A DNA stretch of 64,000 nt from JAKLQR01 sp963753165 (GCA_963753165.1 CAVWBP010000008.1:62001-126000), one strand, 5' to 3'. Shown: positions 34,674-45,508, numbered from the stretch's first letter. The notes: generated by a model from the sequence alone, not told the origin. Made by a program: numbers and translations.

Positions 34674-36752
34674 TTGTCAGAGTTCCCGTTACAACAGACA
34701 CGCAATATTGGTATCATGGCGCACATCGACGCAGGGAAGACCACGACCACGGAACGCATCCTCTATTATACCGGCGTTACCTACAAGATCGGAGAGGTTC
34801 ATGATGGCACGGCCGTCATGGACTGGATGGTTCAGGAGCAGGAAAGAGGCATCACCATAACCTCTGCCGCTACTACGTGTTTCTGGAAAGACTGCAGAAT
34901 CAATATTATAGATACTCCAGGGCATGTTGATTTTACCATCGAAGTAGAAAGATCGCTCAGAGTGCTCGATGGTGCAGTTGCGGTTTTCGATTCTGTGGCA
35001 GGCGTAGAGCCACAGTCCGAAACAGTCTGGAGACAGGCGAATAAATATGGCGTTCCACGGATCGCCTTTCTGAATAAAATGGATAGGGTAGGTGCTGATT
35101 TTTTTATGAGTATAAATAGTATGATAGAACGTCTCGGCGCAAATCCGGTGGCCGTTCATATCCCGATCGGGGCAGAGGAACAATTCAGGGGGCCGATCGA
35201 CCTCGTCAGCATGAAGGCGTTCTATTTTGAGAATGAAACATTAGGCGCAACATATACAGAAGGAGATATCCCGGAGCATCTCCTTCCGATTGCAAAGGAA
35301 TACAGGGAAAAAATGCTCGAATCGCTGTCTGATGTAGACGACGCGATTATGGAAAAATTCCTCAACCGTGAAGAAATCGGCGCCGATGAAATAATGGCAG
35401 CCTTACGGAAGGGGACACTTGATCTGAAGCTGACTCCTGTTTTCTGCGGCTCTGCTTTCCGGAACAAGGGAGTTCAGCAGCTTCTCGATGCGATTGTTCA
35501 TTATTTGCCTTCGCCTCTTGATATCCCGCCTGTTGTAGGGACCGTTCCCGGCAGCGATTCTGTGATCGTCAGGCATGCTGATGACAGCGAGCCTTTTTCC
35601 GCGCTTGCATTCAAGGTAATGACGGATCCCTTTGTTGGACAGCTTACTTTCATCCGGGCTTATTCCGGAGTGTTGAATGCAGGTTCCTATGTCTATAACT
35701 CAACAAAAGATACCAAGGAACGGGTTGGCAGGCTTCTCAAGATGCACGCGAATAAACGTGAGGAGATAAAGGAAGTATCCGCCGGTGACATCGCAGCGGT
35801 GGTGGGGCTGAAACAGACGCTCACCGGCGACACCTTATGTGACGAGAAGAACACGATTATTCTTGAGTCTATTGAATCCCCCGAACCGGTCATGTCTGTC
35901 GCGATCGAACCCAAGACGAAGGCAGACCAGGAAAGACTCTCCCAGTCTCTGGCGAAGCTTGCACAGGAAGACCCTTCGTTCAGGGTATCATTTAATGAGG
36001 AGACGGGGCAGACGATCATATCCGGCATGGGGGAACTGCACCTCGAGATTATTGTGGACAGGCTTCTCAGGGAATTCAAGGTTGGCGCGAATGTCGGGAA
36101 GCCGCAGGTTGCGTATAAGGAAACTATCAGGGCAGCTGCAAAGGGTGAAGGTCGGTTTGTAAGGCAAAGCGGTGGACGTGGTCAGTTTGGACACGTATAT
36201 ATTGAGATAGAGCCGTTAGAAATGGGAAAAGGGTTTGAGTTCGAGAATAAAATAGTCGGTGGTACTATACCGAGGGAATATATTCCCGCGGTGGAGAAGG
36301 GCATTAAGGAGTCTGCAGACAGGGGTATCCTTGCCGGATATCCTGTTGTCGATATAAAAGCAAGGCTATATGACGGTTCATACCATGAAGTTGACTCATC
36401 GGAAATGGCATTCAAGATTGCAGGATCCATGGCATTTAAAGAAGCTGCAAAAAATGCAAAACCGGTGATCCTTGAGCCTGTTATGAGTGTAGAGGTGGTA
36501 ACTCCCGAGGAATACATGGGCGATGTGATAGGAGATCTGAATGCCAGGAGAGGGAAGATTCAGAATATTGAACGCAGAGGGAATGTCCAGTTAATCAAGG
36601 CAATGACCCCTCTGGCTGAAATGTTCGGGTATGCGACTGGATTGAGGTCAAAGACACAGGGCAGAGCCACCTACACGATGCAGTTTTCACGATATGATGA
36701 AGTGCCAAAGGGAGTTTCGGAAGGCATCATTGCAGTGGTGAAGGGTGGATAA
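34674..36752 (+). CDS. fusA: elongation factor G
   Basis: Ribosomal translocase GTPase, 692 residues. It carries the P-loop AHIDAGKTTTTE (residues 16-27), DTPGHVDF, NKMDRVGAD, and domain IV GGRGQFGHVYIEIEPL. The start is TTG 34674, preceded by GAGGAG; no earlier start is plausible. Codon use resembles the flanking ribosomal genes. Confidence 0.99.
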   Translation: MSEFPLQQTRNIGIMAHIDAGKTTTTERILYYTGVTYKIGEVHDGTAVMDWMVQEQERGITITSAATTCFWKDCRINIIDTPGHVDFTIEVERSLRVLDGAVAVFDSVAGVEPQSETVWRQANKYGVPRIAFLNKMDRVGADFFMSINSMIERLGANPVAVHIPIGAEEQFRGPIDLVSMKAFYFENETLGATYTEGDIPEHLLPIAKEYREKMLESLSDVDDAIMEKFLNREEIGADEIMAALRKGTLDLKLTPVFCGSAFRNKGVQQLLDAIVHYLPSPLDIPPVVGTVPGSDSVIVRHADDSEPFSALAFKVMTDPFVGQLTFIRAYSGVLNAGSYVYNSTKDTKERVGRLLKMHANKREEIKEVSAGDIAAVVGLKQTLTGDTLCDEKNTIILESIESPEPVMSVAIEPKTKADQERLSQSLAKLAQEDPSFRVSFNEETGQTIISGMGELHLEIIVDRLLREFKVGANVGKPQVAYKETIRAAAKGEGRFVRQSGGRGQFGHVYIEIEPLEMGKGFEFENKIVGGTIPREYIPAVEKGIKESADRGILAGYPVVDIKARLYDGSYHEVDSSEMAFKIAGSMAFKEAAKNAKPVILEPVMSVEVVTPEEYMGDVIGDLNARRGKIQNIERRGNVQLIKAMTPLAEMFGYATGLRSKTQGRATYTMQFSRYDEVPKGVSEGIIAVVKGG

Positions 36753-36835
36753 GGGAGTTGAGTGGGCAGTTGTACGTTGGTTCCCTGTAATGAATAGGAT
36801 GAAAAGCAACGGTCAACTGAAAAAGAGGAGGAAAA

Positions 36836-38035
<1,200 letters not shown>

Positions 38036-38082
38036 TCTCGTAATACATTCAGAAAGACTTGTAAGATAAGAGTGAGACAAAG

Positions 38083-38388
38083 GTGAATCAGAAGATACGA
38101 ATAAAATTAAGGGCTTACGACCACAGAATACTGGACAGGTCTGTAAAGGAGATTGTTGATACGGTGCAGAGGACGGGCGCAAGGATTGCGGGTCCGGTGC
38201 CGTTGCCGACAAGGATCAGCAGGGTAACTGTTCTCAGGTCACCTCATGTTGACAAGAAATCCAGGGAGCAGTTTGAGATCAGGACCCACAAGAGGCTCAT
38301 TGATATCGTTGATCCGACTCCACAGACAGTTGACGCTCTCATGAAACTTGAGCTTGCAGCCGGTGTTGATGTAGAGATAAAGCTGTGA
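38083..38388 (+). CDS. rpsJ: ribosomal protein uS10
   Basis: 101 residues with IRIKLRAYDHRILD at the start and IRTHKRLIDIVDPTPQT near the end; also the NusE transcription antitermination factor. GTG start. First of the S10 block, 48 bp after tuf, so no separate S10 leader or promoter is evident. Confidence 0.99.
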   Translation: MNQKIRIKLRAYDHRILDRSVKEIVDTVQRTGARIAGPVPLPTRISRVTVLRSPHVDKKSREQFEIRTHKRLIDIVDPTPQTVDALMKLELAAGVDVEIKL

Positions 38389-38444
38389 AGAGGGAGAACC
38401 TCAGGGCTTTCGGCTGTTAATTTCTGAAAATTTGGAGACAGGTA

Positions 38445-39056
38445 ATGGTTGGTATTTTAGGAAAAAAACTCGGTATGACGCAGATATATAGAGAAGATGG
38501 CAGGGCATATCCTGTGACAGTTATTGAAGCGGGACCTTGTTGTGTCGTTCAGGTAAAGACCCTCGAAAAAGATGGATATGAGGCGGTGAAATTAGGGTTT
38601 CTCGAAGGCAAGGAGAAAAAAATAAACAAGCCGGAAACCGGCATGTTTAAAAAGGCCGGGGTAAAGCTATACCGGATACTGCGGGAATTTCGAACCGGCG
38701 GACTTGCAGTAGGTGATTTTGTGACGGTCGAAACGTTTGCCAAGGGAGATAAGGTTGATGTGTCAGGCGTATCAAAGGGCAAGGGATTCCAGGGCGTCAT
38801 GAAAAGACATAATTTTTCAGGCGGACCGGCATCACACGGATCCACGTTCTACCGTGCTCCCGGTTCTATCGGAGCAAGTTCGTATCCCTCAAGGGTATGG
38901 AAGAACCAGAAACTTCCCGGGCATATGGGGTCAGAGCGCGTAACGGTAAAGAACATCGAAGTTGTCGAGGTGAAGGCTGAACAGAACCTCCTGCTGGTTA
39001 TGGGCGCTGTGCCGGGAGCGAACGGAACCATTGTGGAGATCAAAAAGGAAAAGTGA
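38445..39056 (+). CDS. rplC: ribosomal protein uL3
   Basis: 203 residues; GILGKKLGMTQIYREDG at the start and the long loop SHGSTFYRAPGSIGASSYPS that reaches the peptidyl-transferase centre. A TTTGGAGACAGG site precedes the ATG. Two bases separate it from rplD. Confidence 0.98.
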   Translation: MVGILGKKLGMTQIYREDGRAYPVTVIEAGPCCVVQVKTLEKDGYEAVKLGFLEGKEKKINKPETGMFKKAGVKLYRILREFRTGGLAVGDFVTVETFAKGDKVDVSGVSKGKGFQGVMKRHNFSGGPASHGSTFYRAPGSIGASSYPSRVWKNQKLPGHMGSERVTVKNIEVVEVKAEQNLLLVMGAVPGANGTIVEIKKEK

Positions 39057-39057
39057 T

Positions 39058-39687
39058 ATGCCAGAAATCGAAGTGAAAGACAGGAATAACAATACAGTCG
39101 AAAAGATAACCCTGAGTGAGGACGTCTTCGGTGTCCGGGCCAAACAAGGGGTGCTCCATGAAGCGGTCGTGAATTATCTTGCCAACCAGAGGCAGGGGAA
39201 CCATGCGACAAAAACAAAAGGACTGATAAGCGGAGGGGGCAAGAAACCCTGGCGGCAGAAACACACAGGCCGGGCCAGGGCAGGGAGCAACCGTTCTCCT
39301 TTATGGAGAGGCGGTGGAACAATTTTCGGCCCCCAACCGAGAGACTATTCGTATCGCCTTCCGAAAAAAATGAAAAAACTTGCGTTACTCGCTGCGCTTA
39401 GGGAAAAGCTTGCCGGAGGTGAAATCGTATTTATAGACAGTTTTTCGGTTGAAAAACCAAAGACAAAGGATATGGTGACTATCCTCAGGAACCTCGGCCT
39501 GCAGGAAAAGAGTGTCCTTATTGTTCTTCCGGAAAAAGATGACACGATCATCTTTTCCGCGAGAAATATACCGGGGGTCTCTGTAATGCGGGCAGTTGAT
39601 CTCAATACCTACGAGGTATTGGCATATAATATACTGCTTATGACGAAAGAGGCTGCAAAAAAGTTAGAGGGATTACAGACATCATGA
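39058..39687 (+). CDS. rplD: ribosomal protein uL4
   Basis: 209 residues with the tunnel-loop motif PWRQKHTGRARAGSNRSPLW. The start ATG 39058, one base after the rplC stop, is preferred over an in-frame upstream ATG at 39031 inside rplC because AAAAGGAAA lies ahead of it and the family starts here. Its stop overlaps the rplW start by ATGA. Confidence 0.97.
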   Translation: MPEIEVKDRNNNTVEKITLSEDVFGVRAKQGVLHEAVVNYLANQRQGNHATKTKGLISGGGKKPWRQKHTGRARAGSNRSPLWRGGGTIFGPQPRDYSYRLPKKMKKLALLAALREKLAGGEIVFIDSFSVEKPKTKDMVTILRNLGLQEKSVLIVLPEKDDTIIFSARNIPGVSVMRAVDLNTYEVLAYNILLMTKEAAKKLEGLQTS

Positions 39688-39974
39688 AAAATATCTATGC
39701 GATTATCAAAAAGCCGTTATTTACTGAAAAGGGCAGTAGTTTGAAGGAAGCAGAGAACAAAATACTTGTCGAAGTCCCGACGGATGCGAACAAGATTGAA
39801 ATAAAGAGGGCTATGGAAGAACTCTTCAAGGTTAAAGTGGAAAAAGTTTCTACGATCAGTGTGATCGGGAAAATGAAGAAATTCGGAAAGTCTATCGGGA
39901 AAAGACCCGACAGGAAAAAGGCAATTATTACCTTAAGGAAAGGTGAAAAACTCGATTTCATTGAAGGTGCATAA
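39684..39974 (+). CDS. rplW: ribosomal protein uL23
   Basis: 96-residue tunnel-exit protein. It has YAIIKKPLFTEKGSSL, the VEVPTDANKIEIKRAMEELF core, and the RPDRKKAIITLRKGEKLDF C-terminus. Overlaps rplD and abuts rplB with no gap. Confidence 0.98.
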   Translation: MKNIYAIIKKPLFTEKGSSLKEAENKILVEVPTDANKIEIKRAMEELFKVKVEKVSTISVIGKMKKFGKSIGKRPDRKKAIITLRKGEKLDFIEGA

Positions 39975-40793
39975 ATGGGCATAAAAAAATTCAATCCGAC
40001 ATCACCAGGCAGAAGATTCCAGTCCGTATCGGATTTTGCCGAGATCACCGCAGAAAAGCCCTGTGGATCGCTTGTAAAAGCACTGAGGGGGAAAGGCGGG
40101 AGGAACAATACCGGGCGCATTACGGTAAGGCACAGGGGAAGCGGAAATAAGCGGGCATACAGGATTATCGATTTCAAACGCGACAAGGCAGGGGTGCCTG
40201 CTACTGTGGCTACGATAGAATATGACCCGAACAGGTCGTCAAGAATTGCGCTGCTCTATTATAAGGACGGTGAAAAGCGCTATATCATAGCTCCTGTAGG
40301 ACTTTCTGTCGGAGATGAGGTGGTGTCCGGGAAAGGTGCGGAAATAAAGACCGGGAATGCTCTCGCGCTTTCTGATATGCCCCTTGGTACGTTTATCCAT
40401 AATATTGAACTCCGTCCGGGAGAGGGCGCGAAATTCGTGAGGAGCGCAGGCGCGTCAGCACAGCTTATTGCAAAGGAAGAGGACTATGTTCAGGTTAAGC
40501 TTTCGTCCGGAGAAGCCCGGTTCATACCTTCTCAATGTATGGCCGCTATTGGGCAGGTAAGCAATCCTGACCATGAAAATATATCGTACGGGAAGGCAGG
40601 CAGGAAAAGGTGGTTGGGCAAAAGACCGCATGTGAGGGGTGTGGCAATGAACCCGGTTGATCATCCTCTCGGAGGTGGTGAGGGGAAGGCGTCTGGGGGA
40701 CGCCCTGCATGTTCGCCATGGGGTAAGCCCGAGGGTGTGAAAACCAGGCATAACAAGAGAACCAACAGATTTATCATAAAGAGGAGGAAGTAA
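39975..40793 (+). CDS. rplB: ribosomal protein uL2
   Basis: 272 residues, needed for subunit association and peptidyl transfer. GRNNTGRITVRHRGSG near the start and GGGEGKASGGRPACSPWG near the end, the latter with Ala-Cys where many have T/K variations. Normal length. Confidence 0.99.
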   Translation: MGIKKFNPTSPGRRFQSVSDFAEITAEKPCGSLVKALRGKGGRNNTGRITVRHRGSGNKRAYRIIDFKRDKAGVPATVATIEYDPNRSSRIALLYYKDGEKRYIIAPVGLSVGDEVVSGKGAEIKTGNALALSDMPLGTFIHNIELRPGEGAKFVRSAGASAQLIAKEEDYVQVKLSSGEARFIPSQCMAAIGQVSNPDHENISYGKAGRKRWLGKRPHVRGVAMNPVDHPLGGGEGKASGGRPACSPWGKPEGVKTRHNKRTNRFIIKRRK

Positions 40794-40794
40794 A

Positions 40795-41079
40795 TTGCCC
40801 AGGTCCCTAAAAAAAGGTCCCTTTGTTGATGCAAAGCTGATGAAGAAGGTTGAGGCGATGATTGAGAGCGGTGACAAGAAACTCATAAAGACATGGTCAA
40901 GACGTTCAACGATTATCCCTGAGTTCATAGGATATACATTCGCTGTGCACAATGGCAGAAAATTCATACCGGTATATGTCACTGAGAATATGGTTGGCCA
41001 CAAGCTTGGTGAATTTTCTCCCACGAGAACGTTCAGAAGCCATTCAGGGTCTGAAAAGGCTGCAGCGGCAAAGGGTTAA
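40795..41079 (+). CDS. rpsS: ribosomal protein uS19
   Basis: 94 residues with RSLKKGPFVDAKL and HKLGEFSPTRTFRSH. The TTG start at 40795 follows GAGGAGGAAG; the protein begins at the usual position after cleavage-like alignment. Confidence 0.98.
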   Translation: MPRSLKKGPFVDAKLMKKVEAMIESGDKKLIKTWSRRSTIIPEFIGYTFAVHNGRKFIPVYVTENMVGHKLGEFSPTRTFRSHSGSEKAAAAKG

Positions 41080-41094
41080 AGAGGAAGGCTGATT

Positions 41095-41430
41095 ATGGAA
41101 TCGAAAGCAATATTGAAATATGCGCGGATAACTCCGAGGAAGGCACGGAGGGTTGTAGACCTCATCAAAAATAAAAGCGCAGGAGACGCTCTCGTCTATC
41201 TGCGATTCATGCCGTACCGGGGAGCGCGTTTTATTGAAAAGCTCGTGAAGTCGGCAATGGCGAATGCCGAGCAGAAAAAGGCGGTGAACCCTGAAGAGAT
41301 GAAGATCGCCAGGGTATATGTTGATCAGGGACCTGTCATGAAAAGGATGGAACCGAGAGCAATGGGAAGGGCGAATGTTATTCGGAAGAGATCGAGTCAC
41401 ATCACTGTGATTTTATCCGAGGAAAGTTAA
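41095..41430 (+). CDS. rplV: ribosomal protein uL22
   Basis: 111 residues; ARITPRKARRVVDLIKNK and the tunnel beta-hairpin GPVMKRMEPRAMGRANVI, which is the usual macrolide-site loop. GAGGAAGG lies upstream of the ATG. Confidence 0.98.
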   Translation: MESKAILKYARITPRKARRVVDLIKNKSAGDALVYLRFMPYRGARFIEKLVKSAMANAEQKKAVNPEEMKIARVYVDQGPVMKRMEPRAMGRANVIRKRSSHITVILSEES

Positions 41431-41443
41431 CCAGGAGGGTATT

Positions 41444-42091
41444 TTGGGTCAGAAGACGCATCCAATAGGAATCAGGCTTGGGATAATAAAGACATGGGAC
41501 TCGCGGTGGTATGCCAAGAAGGGCTACAGCGACCAGCTTATTGAGGATATTCATATGAGAAAAATGCTGAAGGGCCGGCTCTTTCACGCCGGTGTGCCCA
41601 AGATCGAAATTGAGAGGGCTGGTCAGAATATCAGGGTGATTATCCATACAGCCAGGCCGGGAATTATAATCGGTAAAAAAGGGTCTGAGGTCGAAAAGCT
41701 CCGGAAAGACCTTAAGGCAATGACAGGCAGGGAAGTTTCGATCGATATCAAGGAGATCAGGAAGCCTGAAGTGGATGCGCAGCTCGTCGCCGAAAACGTG
41801 GCACTTCAGCTCGAGAAAAGGGTCGCATTCAGAAGGGCGATGAAGAAGTCAGTTGCTTCTGCCCTGCGTTTCGGTACCCTTGGCGTAAAGATAGCGTGTT
41901 CAGGGAGGCTTGCGGGAGCAGAAATAGCCCGCGCTGAATGGTACAGGGAAGGAAGAGTCCCGCTTCATACCTTCAGGGCCGATATCGACTATGGATTTGC
42001 TGAAGCGAGAACAACGTATGGTCTTATCGGTATAAAAGTCTGGATGTATCACGGTGATATACTCCCCGAAAGCAGAACAAAGGAAATTTAG
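41444..42091 (+). CDS. rpsC: ribosomal protein uS3
   Basis: 215 residues with GQKTHPIGIRLGI, the KH domain motif ARPGIIIGKKGSEVEKL and REGRVPLHTFRADIDYG. TTG start at 41444 preceded by AGGAGGG. mRNA-entry helicase function is conserved. Confidence 0.99.
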   Translation: MGQKTHPIGIRLGIIKTWDSRWYAKKGYSDQLIEDIHMRKMLKGRLFHAGVPKIEIERAGQNIRVIIHTARPGIIIGKKGSEVEKLRKDLKAMTGREVSIDIKEIRKPEVDAQLVAENVALQLEKRVAFRRAMKKSVASALRFGTLGVKIACSGRLAGAEIARAEWYREGRVPLHTFRADIDYGFAEARTTYGLIGIKVWMYHGDILPESRTKEI

Positions 42092-42099
42092 GTGATACT

Positions 42100-42519
42100 A
42101 TGCTGATGCCGAAAAAGGTTAAATTCAGGAAGATGCAGAAAGGCAGGATGAACGGGAAAGCCTATAGCGGTTCAACAGTCGCATTCGGTGAGTATGCATT
42201 GAAGGCTCTGGAGCCGGGGTGGGTTTCGAGCGCACAGATCGAGTCCGCAAGAATTGCAATCACCCGTCATGCAAAGAGAGGCTGTAAAGTGTGGATACGG
42301 ATTTTCCCGGACAAACCGATAACCAAGAAGCCTGCCGAAACGAGAATGGGAAAGGGAAAGGGAAACCCTGAGTATTGGGTAGCTGTTGTGAAGCCGGGCA
42401 GGGTTCTCTATGAAATGTCGGGAGTGACCGAAACAACAGCCAAAGAAGCCATGCGGCTTGCTGCTCATAAACTCCCGATCGCTACCAGGTTTGTAAGGAG
42501 AAATGAGGAGGTCCTGTGA
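42100..42519 (+). CDS. rplP: ribosomal protein uL16
   Basis: 139 residues; LMPKKVKFRKMQKGRM at the start and GKGKGNPEYWVAVVKPGR. It organises the A-site tRNA side of the 50S. The final four bases overlap the rpmC start. Confidence 0.98.
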   Translation: MLMPKKVKFRKMQKGRMNGKAYSGSTVAFGEYALKALEPGWVSSAQIESARIAITRHAKRGCKVWIRIFPDKPITKKPAETRMGKGKGNPEYWVAVVKPGRVLYEMSGVTETTAKEAMRLAAHKLPIATRFVRRNEEVL

Positions 42520-42713
42520 AGCCATCTGATCTGCATGCACTCACCATCGATGAGCTGAGCCAGAAAGAGCAGGATTTAAGAAAAGAACTCTTTAATCTCA
42601 GGTTCCAGTCAGTGACAGGTGAAATAGAAAATCCAATGCGTATACAGGCGGTCAGAAAGGATATCGCACGGGTTCTGACAATAAAGACCGAGAAAGCAAA
42701 AGTGAGAACTTAA
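42516..42713 (+). CDS. rpmC: ribosomal protein uL29
   Basis: 65-residue two-helix protein: LHALTIDELSQKEQDLRKEL and ENPMRIQAVRKDIARVLT. GTG start overlapping rplP by four bases; GGAGG sits inside rplP just upstream. Confidence 0.97.
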   Translation: MKPSDLHALTIDELSQKEQDLRKELFNLRFQSVTGEIENPMRIQAVRKDIARVLTIKTEKAKVRT

Positions 42714-42959
42714 ATGGCGGGAAAGGGAGAAGTGTCAAAAAAGATTTATTCAGGGAAGGTCATCAGTAACAAGATGGACAAGACTGTTGTTGTAGCGATC
42801 ACGAGACTGTTTCAGCACCCAGTATATAAGAAAACGGTGAAGCGCGTCACAAAGTTCAAAGCACATGATGAGCAGAATAAGTATAATGTTGGAGATATCG
42901 TCAGGATTATAGAAACAAGGCCTCTTAGCAAAGAAAAACGGTGGATGGTAATAGACTAG
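42714..42959 (+). CDS. rpsQ: ribosomal protein uS17
   Basis: 81 residues with GKVISNKMDKTVVVAITRLF, FKAHDEQNKYNVGDIVRIIE and RPLSKEKRWMV. Starts directly after the rpmC stop. Confidence 0.98.
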   Translation: MAGKGEVSKKIYSGKVISNKMDKTVVVAITRLFQHPVYKKTVKRVTKFKAHDEQNKYNVGDIVRIIETRPLSKEKRWMVID

Positions 42960-42981
42960 AGGCTGATTGGAGTGATCGAAA

Positions 42982-43350
42982 ATGATTCAGTTGAGGAGTA
43001 TGATCGAAGTAGCAGACAATTCAGGCGCCAAGAAGGTGCAGTGTATAAAGGTGCTTGGGGGATTTCACAGGCGATATGCCCGACTTGGTGATATTGTGGT
43101 CGTCAGTGTCAAAGAGGCGCTGCCCGACAGCAATATAAAGAAAGGGACTGTTGCAAAGGCTGTTGTGGTAAGGACAAGGAAAGAACAGAGAAGGGCTGAC
43201 GGTTCTTACATCCGTTTCGATCAAAACGCTGTGGTACTTATCAATCCACAGGGAGAACCGGTCGGAACAAGAATCTTCGGCCCGGTGGCAAGGGAACTTC
43301 GGTGGAAAGAATATACGAAGATTATTTCCCTGGCCCCGGAGGTCTTATAG
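42982..43350 (+). CDS. rplN: ribosomal protein uL14
   Basis: 122 residues, the most conserved fold of the set: MIQLRSMIEVADNSGAK, KGTVAKAVVVRTRKE and GTRIFGPVARELR. Full normal length. Confidence 0.99.
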   Translation: MIQLRSMIEVADNSGAKKVQCIKVLGGFHRRYARLGDIVVVSVKEALPDSNIKKGTVAKAVVVRTRKEQRRADGSYIRFDQNAVVLINPQGEPVGTRIFGPVARELRWKEYTKIISLAPEVL

Positions 43351-43357
43351 GAGAAAT

Positions 43358-43675
43358 ATGGGACTGAGCATAAAGAAAAATGACACTATAGTTGTGTTAA
43401 CGGGAAAAGAAAAAAACAAACAGGGCAGAGTATTGTCAGTGTATCCGTTAAAGGAGCAGGTGCTGGTCGAGAAGATCAATGTGATCAAGAGACATATGAA
43501 GCCATCCAGAAAATATACCCAGGGGGGTATTATCGAGAAAGAGGCTCCTTTGAAGGTATCGAATGTAATGCTTATATGCCCTAAGTGCAGCAAGCCCACA
43601 CGGATAGGGAATACCGTGCTACAGACTGGCAAAAAAGTGAGAGTCTGCAAGAAATGCAGGGAGGTCATGGACTGA
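43358..43675 (+). CDS. rplX: ribosomal protein uL24 with zinc-ribbon tail
   Basis: 105 residues. KOW motif at SIKKNDTIVVLTGKEKNKQG. The C-terminus has CPKC and CKKC pairs (LICPKCSKPTRIG, VRVCKKCREVMD), a four-cysteine zinc-ribbon type seen in some bacterial L24 proteins. It nearly touches rplE. Confidence 0.97.
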   Translation: MGLSIKKNDTIVVLTGKEKNKQGRVLSVYPLKEQVLVEKINVIKRHMKPSRKYTQGGIIEKEAPLKVSNVMLICPKCSKPTRIGNTVLQTGKKVRVCKKCREVMD

Positions 43676-43676
43676 T

Positions 43677-44219
43677 ATGATGCCGAGGCTCAAGGAAAAG
43701 TACCTGAAGGAAATTGTGCCGCTCATGACAAAGGAATTCTCCTATGACAATGTAATGGAAGTTCCCAGGCTGCAAAAAATCGTTCTCAATGTGGGACTGG
43801 GAGAAGCCATACAGAATATTAAACTCCTTGATGCAGCGCAGAAAGAACTTTCCATGATAAGCGGTCAGAAAGCCGTTGTTACCAAGGCAAAAAAATCTAT
43901 TGCTGCCTTTAAGCTGAGACAAGGGGTTCCTATCGGATGCAAGGTTACCCTGCGGGGGAACAGGATGTATGAATTCCTCGACAGGCTGATCAGCGTTGCA
44001 TTGCCGAGGATCAGAGATTTCAAGGGTATTGCGGGGAAGGCATTTGACGGCCGGGGGAATTACGCGCTTGGACTGAAAGAACAGTTCATATTCCCTGAGA
44101 TAGATTATGACAAAGTCGAAATGGTTCACGGACTTGACGTCATTTTCTGCACTTCCGCGAAGACTGATAAAGAGAGCAAGGCCCTTTTGCGCTATATGGG
44201 CATGCCGTTTAAAAACTGA
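43677..44219 (+). CDS. rplE: ribosomal protein uL5
   Basis: 180 residues contacting 5S rRNA and the P-site tRNA. Contains PRLQKIVLNVGLGEAIQN, KAVVTKAKKSIAAFKLR and GNYALGLKEQFIFPEI. Followed by 79 bp before the S14 gene. Confidence 0.98.
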   Translation: MMPRLKEKYLKEIVPLMTKEFSYDNVMEVPRLQKIVLNVGLGEAIQNIKLLDAAQKELSMISGQKAVVTKAKKSIAAFKLRQGVPIGCKVTLRGNRMYEFLDRLISVALPRIRDFKGIAGKAFDGRGNYALGLKEQFIFPEIDYDKVEMVHGLDVIFCTSAKTDKESKALLRYMGMPFKN

Positions 44220-44298
44220 TGGTCAACAGGACCCTTCATCGCTTGCCTGCAAGAGAGAGAAGGATGACTGATGGCCGTTTATTGAGACAGGAGTGCTA

Positions 44299-44484
44299 AT
44301 GGCAAAACTTTGCATGATAGAAAAATCAAAAAGGCCACCGAAATTCGGGGTAAGGACCTATAACCGATGCAAGTTATGCGGAAGACCACGCGCATATCTC
44401 CGAAAATTCGGCATGTGCAGGATCTGCTTCAGGAATCTTGCACTGAAGGGTCAGATACCCGGAGTAGTAAAGGCAAGTTGGTAG
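44299..44484 (+). CDS. rpsZ: ribosomal protein uS14, zinc-binding type
   Basis: 61-residue short S14 with a zinc finger: Cys 24, 27, 40 and 43 (NRCKLC and GMCRIC). ATG 44299 is preferred over the in-frame GTG at 44293 because ACAGGAG precedes it well. The zinc form is shared by many anaerobes. Confidence 0.97.
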   Translation: MAKLCMIEKSKRPPKFGVRTYNRCKLCGRPRAYLRKFGMCRICFRNLALKGQIPGVVKASW

Positions 44485-44509
44485 TCAATGACCCTAGTGG
44501 AGGTGTTGA

Positions 44510-44902
44510 ATGTTAACTGATCCGATTGCGGATATGCTCACAAGAATCCGTAACGCAGTGCGAATCAAATCAGAGAAAGTGGATATCCCTATTTCTAAAA
44601 TAAAGCTTGAGATAGCCAAGATATTAAAAGAAGAGGGATTTATAAGAGCGTATAAAATTTTAAAGGACAGGAAGCAGGGTATCCTGCGGGTGATCCTGAA
44701 GTATGTGGATAATGAAAGCGTTATTTCCGGACTGAGGAGGATAAGTAAACCGGGACGGAGAGTCTACGTCGACAGGAACGAGATCCCGAAAGTGATGGGC
44801 GGCCTGGGGGTTGCTATCCTTACTACCTCAAAAGGGATATTGAGCGATAAGACCTGCCGTCGTGATGGTGTCGGCGGAGAAGTTATCTGCTACGTATGGT
44901 AA
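44510..44902 (+). CDS. rpsH: ribosomal protein uS8
   Basis: 130 residues: TDPIADMLTRIRNAVRIKSE, KPGRRVYVDRNEIPKVMGGL and TTSKGILSDKTCRRDGVGGE, the last with the S8 16S-binding loop. GGAGGTG precedes the ATG. Confidence 0.99.
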   Translation: MLTDPIADMLTRIRNAVRIKSEKVDIPISKIKLEIAKILKEEGFIRAYKILKDRKQGILRVILKYVDNESVISGLRRISKPGRRVYVDRNEIPKVMGGLGVAILTTSKGILSDKTCRRDGVGGEVICYVW

Positions 44903-44915
44903 AGGAGACAAGAGG

Positions 44916-45458
44916 ATGTCGCGGATAGGGAAAAAACCGATAGCAATACCTGAGAAAGTGACTGTCGAAATCGCTGCCGGGAAGGTGCTCGTAAAAGGTC
45001 CGCTGGGAGAGTTGAACTGGGACTATCCGGATAAGATGAAAGTTGCGGCGGATGGCGGTACGATATCAGTGGAACGATCAGGAGATTCAAAGGTGGAGAG
45101 AGCGCTGCACGGCCTTACGAGAAGTATTCTTAATAATATGGTCGTTGGTGTTTCCCAGGGATACCGGAAGGTCCTCGAAATTTTCGGCGTCGGATACAAG
45201 GCACAGGTTGCAGGTGACAGGATAGTATTGGCTCTTGGTTACTCGCATCAGATCGAATTTCTGTTGCCGCCGAACGTGAAAGCATCAGTGGACCAAAAGC
45301 AGGTACAGATCACTTTGACCAGTATTGACAAACAACAGATTGGACAGGTTGCGGCCAGTCTCAAATCGTTAAGACTGCCTGACGCCTATAAAGGCAAAGG
45401 GATCAGGTATGCCGGCGAGAGACTTAAATTAAAGGCCGGCAAAGCAGGTAAAAAATAG
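44916..45458 (+). CDS. rplF: ribosomal protein uL6
   Basis: 180 residues with SRIGKKPIAIPEKVTVEI at the start and GLTRSILNNMVVGVSQGY. The ATG at 44916 follows AAAGGAGACAAGAGG; an upstream in-frame start at 44862 lies inside rpsH and is not supported. Near the sarcin-ricin loop in the 50S. Confidence 0.97.
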   Translation: MSRIGKKPIAIPEKVTVEIAAGKVLVKGPLGELNWDYPDKMKVAADGGTISVERSGDSKVERALHGLTRSILNNMVVGVSQGYRKVLEIFGVGYKAQVAGDRIVLALGYSHQIEFLLPPNVKASVDQKQVQITLTSIDKQQIGQVAASLKSLRLPDAYKGKGIRYAGERLKLKAGKAGKK

Positions 45459-45508
45459 TTGTTCAGCTGACAGCGAAGATCTGTTAGATTTCTGAATTGG
45501 AGGGTGTT